In this document: positions 45,620 through 54,960 of the stretch, one piece after another | How positions within the stretch are numbered: the first letter of the stretch is position 1 | Layout: every line of letters starts with the position of its first letter | Origin: Liquorilactobacillus sicerae | GTDB taxonomy: Bacteria > Bacillota > Bacilli > Lactobacillales > Lactobacillaceae | Length of the DNA stretch: 64,000 bases | Direction of reading: 5' to 3' | NCBI RefSeq assembly: GCF_029916425.1 | Contig: NZ_JAHAVQ010000006.1 | Span: 62,001 to 126,000 of the forward strand | The notes under the pieces: generated by a model | Databases searched by the model: none | Told to the model about the DNA's origin: nothing | Seen by the model: the letters and a program-made list of their open reading frames with translations, nothing else | Translations under genes and position numbers: made by a program

Positions 45620-45793
45620 ATGACAGATAAACCTGATGTTGTTCAGATCAAAATGGGTAAATCTTTTAATCCGCAGGCTTCGGCTCCTACTAAAGCTTTT
45701 CAAGTTAGTGTCGATGATAATAAAACTGTTATCGTGTATAACCGTATCCAAGGATACATTTTAGATTCTTTAATCAAGGCGATTTTCAAATGA
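45620..45793 (+). CDS. tnpA: IS66 accessory protein (tnpA/OrfA), short form
   Basis: A 57-residue frame starting MTDKPDVVQIKMGKSFNPQA and ending QGYILDSLIKAIFK. It is much shorter than the approximately 100-residue or longer OrfA of Gram-negative IS66 elements. GGTG lies 5 nt before the ATG; the stop overlaps the tnpB start as ATGA. Confidence 0.75.
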   Translation: MTDKPDVVQIKMGKSFNPQASAPTKAFQVSVDDNKTVIVYNRIQGYILDSLIKAIFK

Positions 45794-46095
45794 TGTTGCT
45801 TGATATGCGAAAAATTAAAGGTATTTATCTTATCTGTGGCAAAACTGATCTTCGGCGGGGAATTGATGGACTGGCAAATGTAGTTTTAGATCAATTCAAG
45901 CTTGATCCATATTCTAAATCTTTATATCTGTTTTGTGGCACAAGAAAAGATCGATTCAAAGCTTTATATTGGGACGGAGATGGTTTTTGGCTGCTTTATA
46001 AACGAATTGAAAATGGTCATTTGCAATGGCCCACAAATACAAATGAAGTAAAGAAACTTCATGCCAAACAATTAGAACGACTGCTTTCTGGTTGA
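45790..46095 (+). CDS. tnpB: IS66 accessory protein TnpB
   Basis: A 101-residue protein with the family pattern IYLICGKTDLRRGIDGLANV and LYLFCGTRKDRFKALYWDGD, then GFWLLYKRIENGHLQWP. It is required with TnpA for IS66 transposition; its exact role is unknown. Coupled to tnpA by ATGA. Confidence 0.93.
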   Translation: MMLLDMRKIKGIYLICGKTDLRRGIDGLANVVLDQFKLDPYSKSLYLFCGTRKDRFKALYWDGDGFWLLYKRIENGHLQWPTNTNEVKKLHAKQLERLLSG

Positions 46096-46202
46096 ACTGT
46101 TGAATCATCGATTCGACAAACAAAACCACCAAAATATACTAGTCATCAACGGCAATAAATGATAAACTCAAATCATCACATGAGGAATGGTGGTGATCCG
46201 CG

Positions 46203-47756
46203 ATGCCTAAGACTGAAGAGCTTTTACAAGAAACACTTCGGCAAAATAGTGAGTTAATGAAAGAAAATAAGCAGCTTAATGAACAAGTTGCTTATTTAAC
46301 AAACAAGTTATATGGTCGGCATTCTGAAAAAATGGAAAACCCAGGCCAATTATCCTTGCTTGATAATTCTTTTACCGAGCCAGAGCAAACTGGAAATCAA
46401 AGCGAAGAAATAAGTGAAAGTCAAACAGCTGTACCAGTTAAAAGGCATCGTCGGACACGAAGTGAGATCGTTTCTGAAGGGTTGCCTGTTGAAGAGACAA
46501 TCATTAAACGAGAAGATGATTATTGCGAACACGGTCATCAACTGATCCCCATTGGAAAACATTTTGTGAGAAAGGTCATTCACATGATTCCAGGCAAATT
46601 GTTTGTTGAAATCATTAATGAAGAAACTTACAAATGTGTTGACTGTGAAGAATTGGATGGTTGCAGTCATCCTTACCACGGAAAGGCGCCACAGGCGTTA
46701 ATTGCACATAGTATTGCCACTCCTTCACTGATAGCAGAGATCCTTAATCAAAAATATGTATTGGGAACTCCAATTTATCGACAATTAAAGGAATGGCAGC
46801 GTGCTGGCGTTTTACTCAGTGAAACAACAATCACCAACTGGATAATCAAATGTGCGGCAATCGTAAAAACTTTGTATGCTTTGTTGCATCAAAGACTAAT
46901 TGAGCAACGATTCCTTCAAGGTGATGAAACACCTTATGAAGTTTTGCGAGAGCCCGACAAACCAGCACACAGTAAATCTTATATCTGGGTCATCCGAAGT
47001 ATCAGTCGTTCAAACAAGCCAATTGTTTATTATGTTTACGGTGATACTCGATCAGGAAAATTTGCCCAAAAGATTTATCAGAATTTTACTGGTGTTCTTC
47101 AGTGTGACGGCTACGCCGGTTACAATCTTTTAACTGATTCAATTACGCGTGTAGGTTGTTGGGCGCACGTTCGACGAAAATTTTATGATGATGCCAATAA
47201 GGTGCGCGGACATTTTAAAGAAACTCGCCCACTGGCAATCTTAAACGAAATGTTTCGTTTGGAAAAACAATGGTCAAAGTTATCAAGCAGTGAGCGACTT
47301 GATCATCGCTCAAAAAGTTTAAAACCATTGATTGATAGTTTTTGGCAATGGTGTGATCAAGCTGAAGTATTACCGAAATCACGTTTAGGCAAAGCATTGA
47401 TTTACGCTCAAAATCAGCGGAAAGCTTTAAATCAAGTTCTAAATTTTGGCGAAATAGATTTAAGCAATAACGCTTCAGAACGAAATATGAAAAGCTATGT
47501 AATTGGTCGAAAGAATTGGCTTTTCAGTACCAGCCCGAAAGGAGCTGAAGCTAATGCGATTTGGATGTCTTTGATCGAAAGTGCCAAAGCAAATGGCTTA
47601 ATTCCTTTTAAATATTTACAAGATATAATAGAAAAAATATCAAAACTGTCAGTATTTATGAAAACTGAAGAGCTGGAAGTATATTTGCCATGGAATTGGC
47701 AGGATAAAAGTAAATTATCAATACCAGTGCTGGCAAAAATAGCTGTAGCAAAATGA
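46203..47756 (+). CDS. tnpC: IS66 transposase TnpC
   Basis: A 517-residue transposase. A leucine-zipper-like N-terminus (LLQETLRQNSELMKENKQLN) is followed by a zinc-binding region with CEHGHQL, CVDCEELDGC and HPYHGK. The DDE core follows: QGDETPYEVL (first Asp), LQCDGYAGYNLL (second Asp), GCWAHVRRKF and NNASERNMKSYVIGRKNWLF (Glu). It is full length. Confidence 0.95.
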   Translation: MPKTEELLQETLRQNSELMKENKQLNEQVAYLTNKLYGRHSEKMENPGQLSLLDNSFTEPEQTGNQSEEISESQTAVPVKRHRRTRSEIVSEGLPVEETIIKREDDYCEHGHQLIPIGKHFVRKVIHMIPGKLFVEIINEETYKCVDCEELDGCSHPYHGKAPQALIAHSIATPSLIAEILNQKYVLGTPIYRQLKEWQRAGVLLSETTITNWIIKCAAIVKTLYALLHQRLIEQRFLQGDETPYEVLREPDKPAHSKSYIWVIRSISRSNKPIVYYVYGDTRSGKFAQKIYQNFTGVLQCDGYAGYNLLTDSITRVGCWAHVRRKFYDDANKVRGHFKETRPLAILNEMFRLEKQWSKLSSSERLDHRSKSLKPLIDSFWQWCDQAEVLPKSRLGKALIYAQNQRKALNQVLNFGEIDLSNNASERNMKSYVIGRKNWLFSTSPKGAEANAIWMSLIESAKANGLIPFKYLQDIIEKISKLSVFMKTEELEVYLPWNWQDKSKLSIPVLAKIAVAK

Positions 47757-47794
47757 CCAACTGATTTCAAATGAGATCAATTGGCCATTTTTTT
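47757..47794 (+). terminator. terminator inside the IS66 right end
   Basis: The arms ccaactgattt and agatcaattgg pair, with G-T pairs, and are followed by seven T. It ends tnpC transcription. Confidence 0.7.
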
Positions 47795-47820
47795 GGTACG
47801 GTCGGTTATTAGGTGCTTAC

Positions 47821-48363
47821 ACACTCTTTTATAAACGGTCGGTTACAGATGAAGGACTATACAAAAATAGCCTAGAATCAAATAATGATCCTAGGCTTCA
47901 GTCGTATAGACCGTCTTTTTCAGTTAATCCAGCAATCCTTTCAAGACAACTAAAATCTTCAAGTACATCTTTATTTAAATTGACTTTCTTTAAATTCGAT
48001 AGCAAGATGACTTTATGTTCAAATAAGGCAGTTTAGCCGCACTGATTAATATCAGTACAACTGCGTGCAATACCTCCTTGTCATCTTCACATGATAAAGG
48101 TAATTACAAGCATCTGTTTTTTTACAGGTAACATACTTAAGCCTTTTCATAGATAATTTTAAAAAAAACCTCCCTTGAGTCTGAAGAACGACCGTTCTTA
48201 CAAAATGCTTTTCAAAGGAGATCAGTTTTGCTAAAGATAAATACCCTTAATTTTACTAACGTCAATCAGCATTATTTAAAGACCGTTCTTGGCATAATAC
48301 CATTTTAATTTGAAGAAGAACTAAGAAAATTCTCCTAAGATAGTTTCTAAAAATTTATCAATA
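47821..48363. other. intergenic region with hairpin and transposase-like debris
   Basis: A near-perfect hairpin at 47869-47897 (agcctagaatca/tgatcctaggct, extendable by ggactatac/gtatag) is followed by ctttttc. At 48228-48330 the plus strand reads KINTLNFTNVNQHYLKTVLG and then, after a stop, FEEELRKFS. It follows a good AAGGAG site and looks like the start of a decayed transposase, possibly ISL3-like, but I cannot be sure. No intact gene is present. Confidence 0.4.
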
Positions 48364-49245
48364 CTAAATAATCCGTATTAGTTTTTTCTTCGCTAAAGCA
48401 AAATTGCCAAGTGTTGCAGAACCGTTATCAGGAATATGAGAAACTATTATATAATCTGATAAATTTCCAATTTCAACATAATTATTTAAGAGCAGTGAAA
48501 ATTCCTTACTGATCAAATCTACCAACCACTGACTCGAAACTCCACCGCCAAATATTATTTTACTTGGTCTAAAGCTTAGAGTCGCAACCATAGCTGCTTG
48601 AGCTAAATAATATGAAATTATTTGCCAAATTTTATTTTCTTTTGAAATATTCTCTCCAGCAATGCCTAATCGTGCCTTAATTGCCGGACCAGAAGCCAAT
48701 CCTTCTAAACAATCATGGTGATAAGGACAAACGCCGGTAAAGTTCATGTCTGATGGATGTTTCTTTACATAAATGTGTCCAAGTTCTGGATTTCCTTGAC
48801 TACCTACGAAATTTCCATCATAAACTATTCCTGCTCCAATGCCTGTCCCAACAGTATAATAAACAAGAGAAGAAACTCTAGGTGATTTCTCCTGCAAATT
48901 TAACCATTCTCCATAAGCTGAGCCATTAACATCTGTCGTCCAGCTAACTGGAACTGACAGACTCTTTTGAATCATTCCCACTAAATTTGTATTTTGCCAC
49001 AACTTTTTAGGAGTTGTTGTAATAAATCCATACTTTTCTGAAGCTAAATTAGTTTCTATTGGTCCAAAAGAAGCAACGCCAATTGCTTGTAAATCGTCAT
49101 ACTGTTTAAAAAAGTTTATACATTGTTTTAGAGTTTCTTTCGGTTCAGTAGTCAGAATTTGGACTTTTTCTTTAATTTGATATTTTTCATTACCAACTGC
49201 ACAAATAAACTTTGTTCCGCCAGCTTCAACGCTACCTAAAAGCAA
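48364..49245 (-). CDS. ROK-family sugar kinase (fructokinase-like)
   Basis: A 293-residue ROK kinase. ATP-binding GSVEAGGTKF is at the N-terminus, WTTDVNGSAYGEW carries the catalytic Asp, YTVGTGIGAGIVYDGNF follows, and the zinc-binding ROK signature is GHIYVKKHP with CPYHHDCLEGLASGPA. The last pattern fits fructo/mannokinases, which make fructose- or mannose-6-phosphate. The start is TTG 49245, spaced 9 nt from GAGGAGG; a TTG at 49254 abuts that site. Last gene of the second mannosidase operon. Confidence 0.88.
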   Translation of the reverse strand: MLLGSVEAGGTKFICAVGNEKYQIKEKVQILTTEPKETLKQCINFFKQYDDLQAIGVASFGPIETNLASEKYGFITTTPKKLWQNTNLVGMIQKSLSVPVSWTTDVNGSAYGEWLNLQEKSPRVSSLVYYTVGTGIGAGIVYDGNFVGSQGNPELGHIYVKKHPSDMNFTGVCPYHHDCLEGLASGPAIKARLGIAGENISKENKIWQIISYYLAQAAMVATLSFRPSKIIFGGGVSSQWLVDLISKEFSLLLNNYVEIGNLSDYIIVSHIPDNGSATLGNFALAKKKLIRII

Positions 49246-49335
49246 TATTAACAACCTCCTCGTATTATATGTTTATAAGTTACAAATTTTTGCTAAATAC
49301 GCTTACTTACTTTTTAAACACCACACGTTAGTCTC

Positions 49336-50298
49336 TTATTCTGGACTGGAAGTAATTAACTCAAGATTCCCCTTAAATTGCCACTCGTTAAGATCATTAG
49401 TCAACACAAAATTGCTCCCCTTTTTGATTGCAAACTCCTCACCATTAACAATCAGAATGCCTTGTCCATCAATCACTGAAGCTAAAACATATGGCCGCTG
49501 ACCACGCTTTAAACTCAACTTATCAGTAACATTCCATTTGTAAACGGAAAAATATGGTGAAACTGGTGGCTCCACTAAAGTCGTGATCGTCGATTGACCA
49601 ATTTTTTTAGACTTGATATTCAATACTGGCTCTTTGAAAGGTACATCCGTCACATCAATCGATTGCTGCAAATGCAGTGCACGTTTTTGGCCCGTCTTTT
49701 GGTCGACTCGATCATAATCATATAGCCGATAAGTTGTATCGGAGCTTTGCTGCGTTTCGATCACTTCAATTCCTTGATTCAAGGCGTGGATCGTCCCACT
49801 GGGAACAAAAACAAAGTCACCAGTTTTGACGTACTTCTTACGCAAGAGCTGATCCCAATCACCATTTTCAATCATTTGGCGCAATTCAGCACGAGTTTTA
49901 GCATGATGACCATAAATTAAATATGCGCCAGGTTCAGCGTGCAAAACATACCAGCATTCTGTCTTGCCTAATTCACCTTCATGGACTTGAGCGTACTGAT
50001 TATCAGGATGGACTTGAACTGATAGACTGGCTTCAGCGTCTAAAAACTTGATCAGCAATGGAAAAACTTTTGATCCAGGATTACCAAAGAGTTCTGGCTG
50101 AGCAGCATAAACATCTGGCAACAACTGACCTTTAAAGCGGCCATTAATAATTTGGTTTGGCCCGTGCGGATGGCCAGAAATCGCCCAACATTCGCCAATT
50201 TTACCATTCGGCAACTGATAACCAAAATCCTTTTCCAACAAGCGTCCGCCCCACAGCTTTTCATGAAATATTGGCTTTAAAAATAATGGTTCAACCAT
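49336..50298 (-). CDS. manA: mannose-6-phosphate isomerase, class I
   Basis: A 320-residue zinc enzyme that interconverts mannose-6-phosphate and fructose-6-phosphate. Visible are LWGGRLLEKDFGYQLP, the metal/active-site region LSVQVHPDNQYAQVHEGELG followed by KTECWYVL, FVPSGTIHALNQGIEVIETQ and TTYRLYDYDR. Its length matches the short Firmicutes type. It lies 16 bp after the GH38 gene. Base composition is somewhat more GC-rich than the rest of the operon. It links the mannosidase to glycolysis. Confidence 0.95.
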   Translation of the reverse strand: MVEPLFLKPIFHEKLWGGRLLEKDFGYQLPNGKIGECWAISGHPHGPNQIINGRFKGQLLPDVYAAQPELFGNPGSKVFPLLIKFLDAEASLSVQVHPDNQYAQVHEGELGKTECWYVLHAEPGAYLIYGHHAKTRAELRQMIENGDWDQLLRKKYVKTGDFVFVPSGTIHALNQGIEVIETQQSSDTTYRLYDYDRVDQKTGQKRALHLQQSIDVTDVPFKEPVLNIKSKKIGQSTITTLVEPPVSPYFSVYKWNVTDKLSLKRGQRPYVLASVIDGQGILIVNGEEFAIKKGSNFVLTNDLNEWQFKGNLELITSSPE

Positions 50299-50314
50299 TA
50301 AAGTTCATCTCTTC

Positions 50315-52936
50315 CTAATATTTTTTGATCAATGTAATCATATTTTCGGCTTTTACACTGTAATCAGCTGTCGGATCAATTTTTTCTAAGGCATCAGACA
50401 CGTAAAAACTTTCATCTTTCAAACAAGCCAAATCAACCTTATGATTTGAATAATTTGCTAATCTAATTACAAAAGCTTTTTCAATTGTATAGGCCGGATA
50501 AATAGCTACTACAACTAAAGGAATTTTTAAATTTAAGAACTCCGACATTTCGTTGATCCTTGGTAAATCATTTTTAAATTCAATATTCCAAATTTTATTA
50601 TCCAGACGATTAACAAACAAATTTAAGTTTTGAATTTGATAACTTATGCTTTGTGAAAACCAAGAATGTATTTTATTAGCTATCTTATTTTCATCCTCTT
50701 CACTACTATTTTCTAAAATTCCGAAAGTGAAATCGTTGGTTCCTACCTCTTGAGCTAAAATAGTAGGTGTCATTAAATGACCAACACTCGTCGTATCTCC
50801 AGAAGCTCTCCCAGGCCGCCACAAAAGATTCGGTTTACCAAGTTGTCCAGTTGTTGACATTAAAGTAACCAACAAACTATCTTCAACCTTTTCATATTCT
50901 TTCATACCTTTGCCTAAAAAGAATAAACTATGATTTTCATTTTTTAATCCTACAGCCTGATCAAAATTATATATATTTACTGGCTTTTCAACGAATTCCT
51001 GGTCCCAATGTGAATCAATTGGATAGTTCTTGTGTTTCACAAATGCGCCATGAATCTCTGATACTGAATAATTACTCATAATTCCTGTTTTGATCTTCAA
51101 ACGTAATCGATGTGACAAAATTTGATTGTCAATTTTTAAATTCCCATCAATAATTTTTTGGTGATTAGTAAGTTTAAGCTTTAAAACATAGTCAACAACT
51201 TTTAATTTAGGATTTTTTATAATTCGGTCAGTTAATGTTGCAGGTAATTTCCAGCTACCATGAATAACAAGTTCCTGAAAGTTTTGGCTCTTAATTATTT
51301 TACACTTACCATTTAAGGAAAGCTCTCTTTCAAAATCACTTCTTAACGGTGAATAATCATAGGTATCACCGTCATTGCCAGAATCAAGAATTTTAATAAA
51401 GTTCGTATATTGATATTGTTTACTATTCAAATCAAACTGTCCCTCATGAAAATTCAACTTCCAGTATTCATTCTGTATAAGGTTTCCATTATTTGTCTCT
51501 AAGCAGGCTATCGTTTTGTCGGAATTTTTAAAATCAATTACTTTAAATCCTAAACCTGGTAATGATACTTTAATTTGAACCGTCAATTCATAATATTCAG
51601 ATTCAGTTTTAAATTCAAACCCTTTAGGCGTTTGTTGCATAATATTTTTTCTAGCAGGAAAATATTTCTCAGAAATTACACATGCACTATATTCAGAATC
51701 AAATTTAATACGTTTAGATGATGTAATAATTTTTATTGTTTTAAAACCATTGAAGCGAATCGGATCTGTATTGAAAATTAAAACTTGGTTTTCTTTTAAT
51801 TCCAAACGTTGAGCAATTCTTTTTTTTATATAATTCTCAATCCCATTGGCTATTTCAAATCCTTCTTTAAACCGATGCTCAATGTCTACAGCAACATTAT
51901 CAGAGACACTTCCTCCAAGAGTGTCATGTGGCTGGCATTCTAGCAATTTTTTCCACAATTTTAATACTGGACCATTTGAAATCTTAATACCCGACTTTTG
52001 GGCAATTACCATCAAAGGCTCAACTCTTCTTAAAATTATCCTTTCAAGTTTAAAGTTCTTACGTTTAAGTTGTGATCTAACACTTCCTATTGTTCGATGC
52101 ACACGCGAATATGTTGGCAACCTAAGCTCTCCTTGATAGACTTCCAAATCTTTTTTTAAATGTAATTTATTCATAAAATTAGGATAAGAGCTTAAAAATA
52201 TTTTATTTTTACTTAATTTATTAATTTTGCCCAAAGTTTCGGAAATATTGTGAATAATATTCATTTGATCAATGCCAGATGGAATCAAGACCTCTTGATT
52301 GTCATTATGCTTAGCTTCAAATTTGATTCCTTTGTCTAATCGATTTTTAACAAAAAGTGATAAATTATGTTTTGATTCAACTGAAATCTGACCAGTGTAA
52401 TAACCAAAAGGAAAATTAGCAGCATATACAGCTCCGGATCCTTGGCCTTTCCATCTAAAATATACTGATTTTGTCTGTCTTGAAAAATTAGTTCCCCGCC
52501 AACAAATAAAATCTTTTATTCCAACTTGGTTTAAGAGGACTGGCAATTGGGCACTAAAACCAAAAGTGTCCGGTAAATAACCAATCATCATCGGTTGCCC
52601 ATATTTACACTTAGAATCCATTATACCAATCACCAGATTTCTAATAATTGCCTCTCCTGTTGGAAGTAAAGCATCTGTTTGGGTATACCAAGGTCCAATA
52701 AAAAGTTGTTTACGATTTACCAGTTTTTTTATTCTTTCAACTGCTTCTGGGTGCATAGAAGTATATTCATCAATTATTGATATCTGCCCATCAAAAGTAA
52801 AATTTGCTTCCGGATGTTGTTCAAGTTCATCCAAGACATCTGAAAAAAGCTGATCACTTAATACTTGCGCATCCTGAGTCGTAAAATACCATTCACGATC
52901 CCAGTGAGTATGATTTACAAAATGAACTTTAACCAC
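50315..52936 (-). CDS. GH38 alpha-mannosidase, second copy
   Basis: An 873-residue cytoplasmic GH38 enzyme. Zinc site NHTHWDREW is at residues 8-16, nucleophile Asp at about 123 in GYLPDTFGFSAQLPVLL, and a third site reads CQPHDTLGGSVSDN. It is clearly diverged from the copy at 24.2-26.9 kb, so it is not a recent duplication. ATG 52936 follows GAGGTATT. It lies 122 bp after the EIIC gene and presumably splits the phosphorylated alpha-mannoside that EIIC delivers. Confidence 0.92.
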   Translation of the reverse strand: MVKVHFVNHTHWDREWYFTTQDAQVLSDQLFSDVLDELEQHPEANFTFDGQISIIDEYTSMHPEAVERIKKLVNRKQLFIGPWYTQTDALLPTGEAIIRNLVIGIMDSKCKYGQPMMIGYLPDTFGFSAQLPVLLNQVGIKDFICWRGTNFSRQTKSVYFRWKGQGSGAVYAANFPFGYYTGQISVESKHNLSLFVKNRLDKGIKFEAKHNDNQEVLIPSGIDQMNIIHNISETLGKINKLSKNKIFLSSYPNFMNKLHLKKDLEVYQGELRLPTYSRVHRTIGSVRSQLKRKNFKLERIILRRVEPLMVIAQKSGIKISNGPVLKLWKKLLECQPHDTLGGSVSDNVAVDIEHRFKEGFEIANGIENYIKKRIAQRLELKENQVLIFNTDPIRFNGFKTIKIITSSKRIKFDSEYSACVISEKYFPARKNIMQQTPKGFEFKTESEYYELTVQIKVSLPGLGFKVIDFKNSDKTIACLETNNGNLIQNEYWKLNFHEGQFDLNSKQYQYTNFIKILDSGNDGDTYDYSPLRSDFERELSLNGKCKIIKSQNFQELVIHGSWKLPATLTDRIIKNPKLKVVDYVLKLKLTNHQKIIDGNLKIDNQILSHRLRLKIKTGIMSNYSVSEIHGAFVKHKNYPIDSHWDQEFVEKPVNIYNFDQAVGLKNENHSLFFLGKGMKEYEKVEDSLLVTLMSTTGQLGKPNLLWRPGRASGDTTSVGHLMTPTILAQEVGTNDFTFGILENSSEEDENKIANKIHSWFSQSISYQIQNLNLFVNRLDNKIWNIEFKNDLPRINEMSEFLNLKIPLVVVAIYPAYTIEKAFVIRLANYSNHKVDLACLKDESFYVSDALEKIDPTADYSVKAENMITLIKKY

Positions 52937-53058
52937 TTTAATACCTCCTCGTGCTGAAACTATGGCCTATACGTCAAATTTAAAATATAAACTAAACGCC
53001 TACTCTATATTTAAAAAACATAAGTATCAGCCATCAGACGACCAATACTTATTTTTGA

Positions 53059-54153
53059 CTAATCAAATTTAATATCAATATCGGTTTCATCTAATGATTC
53101 TTTATCCTCTGATGAGTGGTCATTAAAATCAACCAACAATGGCGCTAAAACTCCAATAGTAAGAGCACAAACCAATAATCCAATCAAATAAGCCCACCCA
53201 TTGTGAACGGTTACAAATCCATATACACCACCAACAGGGGGAATTTTTGCTTGCGCTCCTAAAATAACAGCTGTTGATGAACCAATAGCACCTGCTAGCA
53301 TATTGACAGGAATCAATTTTAAAGGACTTACAAGAGTAAATGGAATCGCACCTTCAGTAATACCGATAAATCCCATAAACCAATCACTATGACCTGCATC
53401 AAGCAGTTCTGGCGAAAAACGTTTTTTAAATAATGAAGTAGCAAAAGCGTATCCTAAAGGAATACCTGCAATTGCAACGTTAACAATCATAGCCGGTGCA
53501 TAAATTTTTTCAGCTAACAAAACATTTCCAGCCATCCATGCAGCTTTATTAATTGGACCGCCTAAATCTGAACCAATCATAGCCCCCATAATCAAAGCCA
53601 AAATAAACGAACTGGTGCCATTGGTACACATAACTTTAATCCAAGCAACTAATGATTCATTGATCCAAACTAACGGAGTTTTTAAAACAATTCCCATAAC
53701 AATTGCAACTGACAGTGTAGATAAAAGAGGTACAACAACTAAAGGCATTATTGATTCATACTTTTCACTAACATGAATTTTATTATGGCACCAACGAGCA
53801 ACATAACCGGCCACAAAGCCTGCAACTAAAGCGCCTAGAAACCCCGCCTTGATTTCAGTAGCAAATGAACCGCCTATAAATCCGGCTGCCAAAGCTGGTT
53901 TATCGCCAATCGCATAAGCCACGTATCCCGCTAAAACCAAATTGACTAAACCGACACCGATCCAACCAATATTTTCTATTTGTACCATGTAAGACCAAAA
54001 ACCTGTTTTATAGACATCAATATTAGTAATGCCGAAGCACAGACCCAGTAATTTAGGAATTGCAACAACTAATGCACCACCAATTACGACTGGCAACATA
54101 TATGAAATGCCAGTCATCAAAAAACCTTTCCAATCTGAGAATAGCTTTTTCAT
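53059..54153 (-). CDS. PTS fructose-family EIIC, second copy
   Basis: A 364-residue permease beginning MKKLFSDWKGFLMTGISYML, with LGGPINKAAWMAGNVLLAEK and MGFIGITEGAIPFTLVSPLK, the conserved loop and substrate-site segments of the fructose/mannosylglycerate class. About nine membrane helices and an acidic cytoplasmic tail (SSEDKESLDETDID). It forms one transporter with the EIIB and EIIA upstream. Confidence 0.92.
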   Translation of the reverse strand: MKKLFSDWKGFLMTGISYMLPVVIGGALVVAIPKLLGLCFGITNIDVYKTGFWSYMVQIENIGWIGVGLVNLVLAGYVAYAIGDKPALAAGFIGGSFATEIKAGFLGALVAGFVAGYVARWCHNKIHVSEKYESIMPLVVVPLLSTLSVAIVMGIVLKTPLVWINESLVAWIKVMCTNGTSSFILALIMGAMIGSDLGGPINKAAWMAGNVLLAEKIYAPAMIVNVAIAGIPLGYAFATSLFKKRFSPELLDAGHSDWFMGFIGITEGAIPFTLVSPLKLIPVNMLAGAIGSSTAVILGAQAKIPPVGGVYGFVTVHNGWAYLIGLLVCALTIGVLAPLLVDFNDHSSEDKESLDETDIDIKFD

Positions 54154-54176
54154 TTAAATCCCTCCTGGTTTTGCAA

Positions 54177-54500
54177 TCATGCTTTTTTTCTTGCAGCTAC
54201 GGCTTTAATACATTTATCAATTACTGCTTTGGGCTTTTTAATACACATATTTATATCAACCCTTAAAACTGGTTTTTCTTTGAACCTTTCCATTTTTTCA
54301 ATTTTTTGATCAGAACCGATTAAAACAAAATCTGCACTTTGAGCCTCCTCAAAAGTAATTTCATTTTTTAATCCCATTGCTCCTTGTTGTTCAACTTTTG
54401 CTTTAAGCGACATTTCTTTTGCTGCTTTTTCCAATGCTTTAGCCGCCATAGGTGTATGTGCTAATCCAGCAGGACATGAAGTAATTGCTACAAAATCCAT
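54177..54500 (-). CDS. PTS fructose-family EIIB, second copy
   Basis: A 107-residue EIIB with the phosphocysteine loop ITSCPAGLAHTPMAAKALEK and EQQGAMGLKNEITFEEAQ. The usual Thr after Cys is Pro here (CPAG instead of CTAG), a variation seen in other fructose-type EIIB proteins. It starts 2 bp after the EIIA stop. Confidence 0.92.
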   Translation of the reverse strand: MDFVAITSCPAGLAHTPMAAKALEKAAKEMSLKAKVEQQGAMGLKNEITFEEAQSADFVLIGSDQKIEKMERFKEKPVLRVDINMCIKKPKAVIDKCIKAVAARKKA

Positions 54501-54502
54501 AA

Positions 54503-54955
54503 TTATTCCTCCTCTAATTTCAAAATCTTCAAAACTTTTTCTTTATCTTGACATTTATCCAAAGCTTTTCTTTTATTTTCATCGATTAAAGAACTAGCAA
54601 ATTCCGATAAAATTTCAAGATGTTCTTTTACTTCATTCTTTGGTGCCAAAAGTGCAATAACTTTATCTACATGTGAATCATCAAAAGTTGGCCAATCGCT
54701 TAATGGCTTAATTAGGCTCACATATATAACTCCAGAATACTGAATATCTTTTGATATAGCATGCGGCATAGCGATGCCGTTTTGCATTCCTGTTGATGAT
54801 TGATTTTCACGTGCTTCAAAAGCATTAAAAATCAAATCTTTGTTTTTGCCCAGCATAAGTATCTTGGCTTTTCCAGATATAAATTCTAAAACTTCTTGCC
54901 GGCTTGAAAGATTTTGATTTAAGTAAATATGATTCAAATCAAACAGTTCAGTCAT
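54503..54955 (-). CDS. PTS fructose-family EIIA, second copy
   Basis: A 150-residue EIIA with the phospho-His site in TGMQNGIAMPHAISKDIQYS and VIALLAPKNEVKEHLEILSE. Starts 5 bp after the PRD regulator and ends 2 bp before EIIB. Confidence 0.92.
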   Translation of the reverse strand: MTELFDLNHIYLNQNLSSRQEVLEFISGKAKILMLGKNKDLIFNAFEARENQSSTGMQNGIAMPHAISKDIQYSGVIYVSLIKPLSDWPTFDDSHVDKVIALLAPKNEVKEHLEILSEFASSLIDENKRKALDKCQDKEKVLKILKLEEE

Positions 54956-54960
54956 TTAAA

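Larger units (their letters stand above)
45534..47820 (+). mobile_element. IS66-family insertion sequence, complete
   Basis: A 2287-bp element bounded by perfect 23-bp inverted repeats (gtaagcacctaataaccgac at the left). It carries three frames, tnpA, tnpB and tnpC, in the IS66 order. The 8 bp on either side (cttgtaat, acactctt) do not match, so no target duplication is visible. A partial extra end (acggtcggtta) at 47834-47844 suggests a nested or rearranged insertion. Confidence 0.93.

Noticed and set aside
46350-46679. 109-codon minus-strand frame in IS66
   Set aside because: Antisense to the tnpC transposase and without protein-family character.
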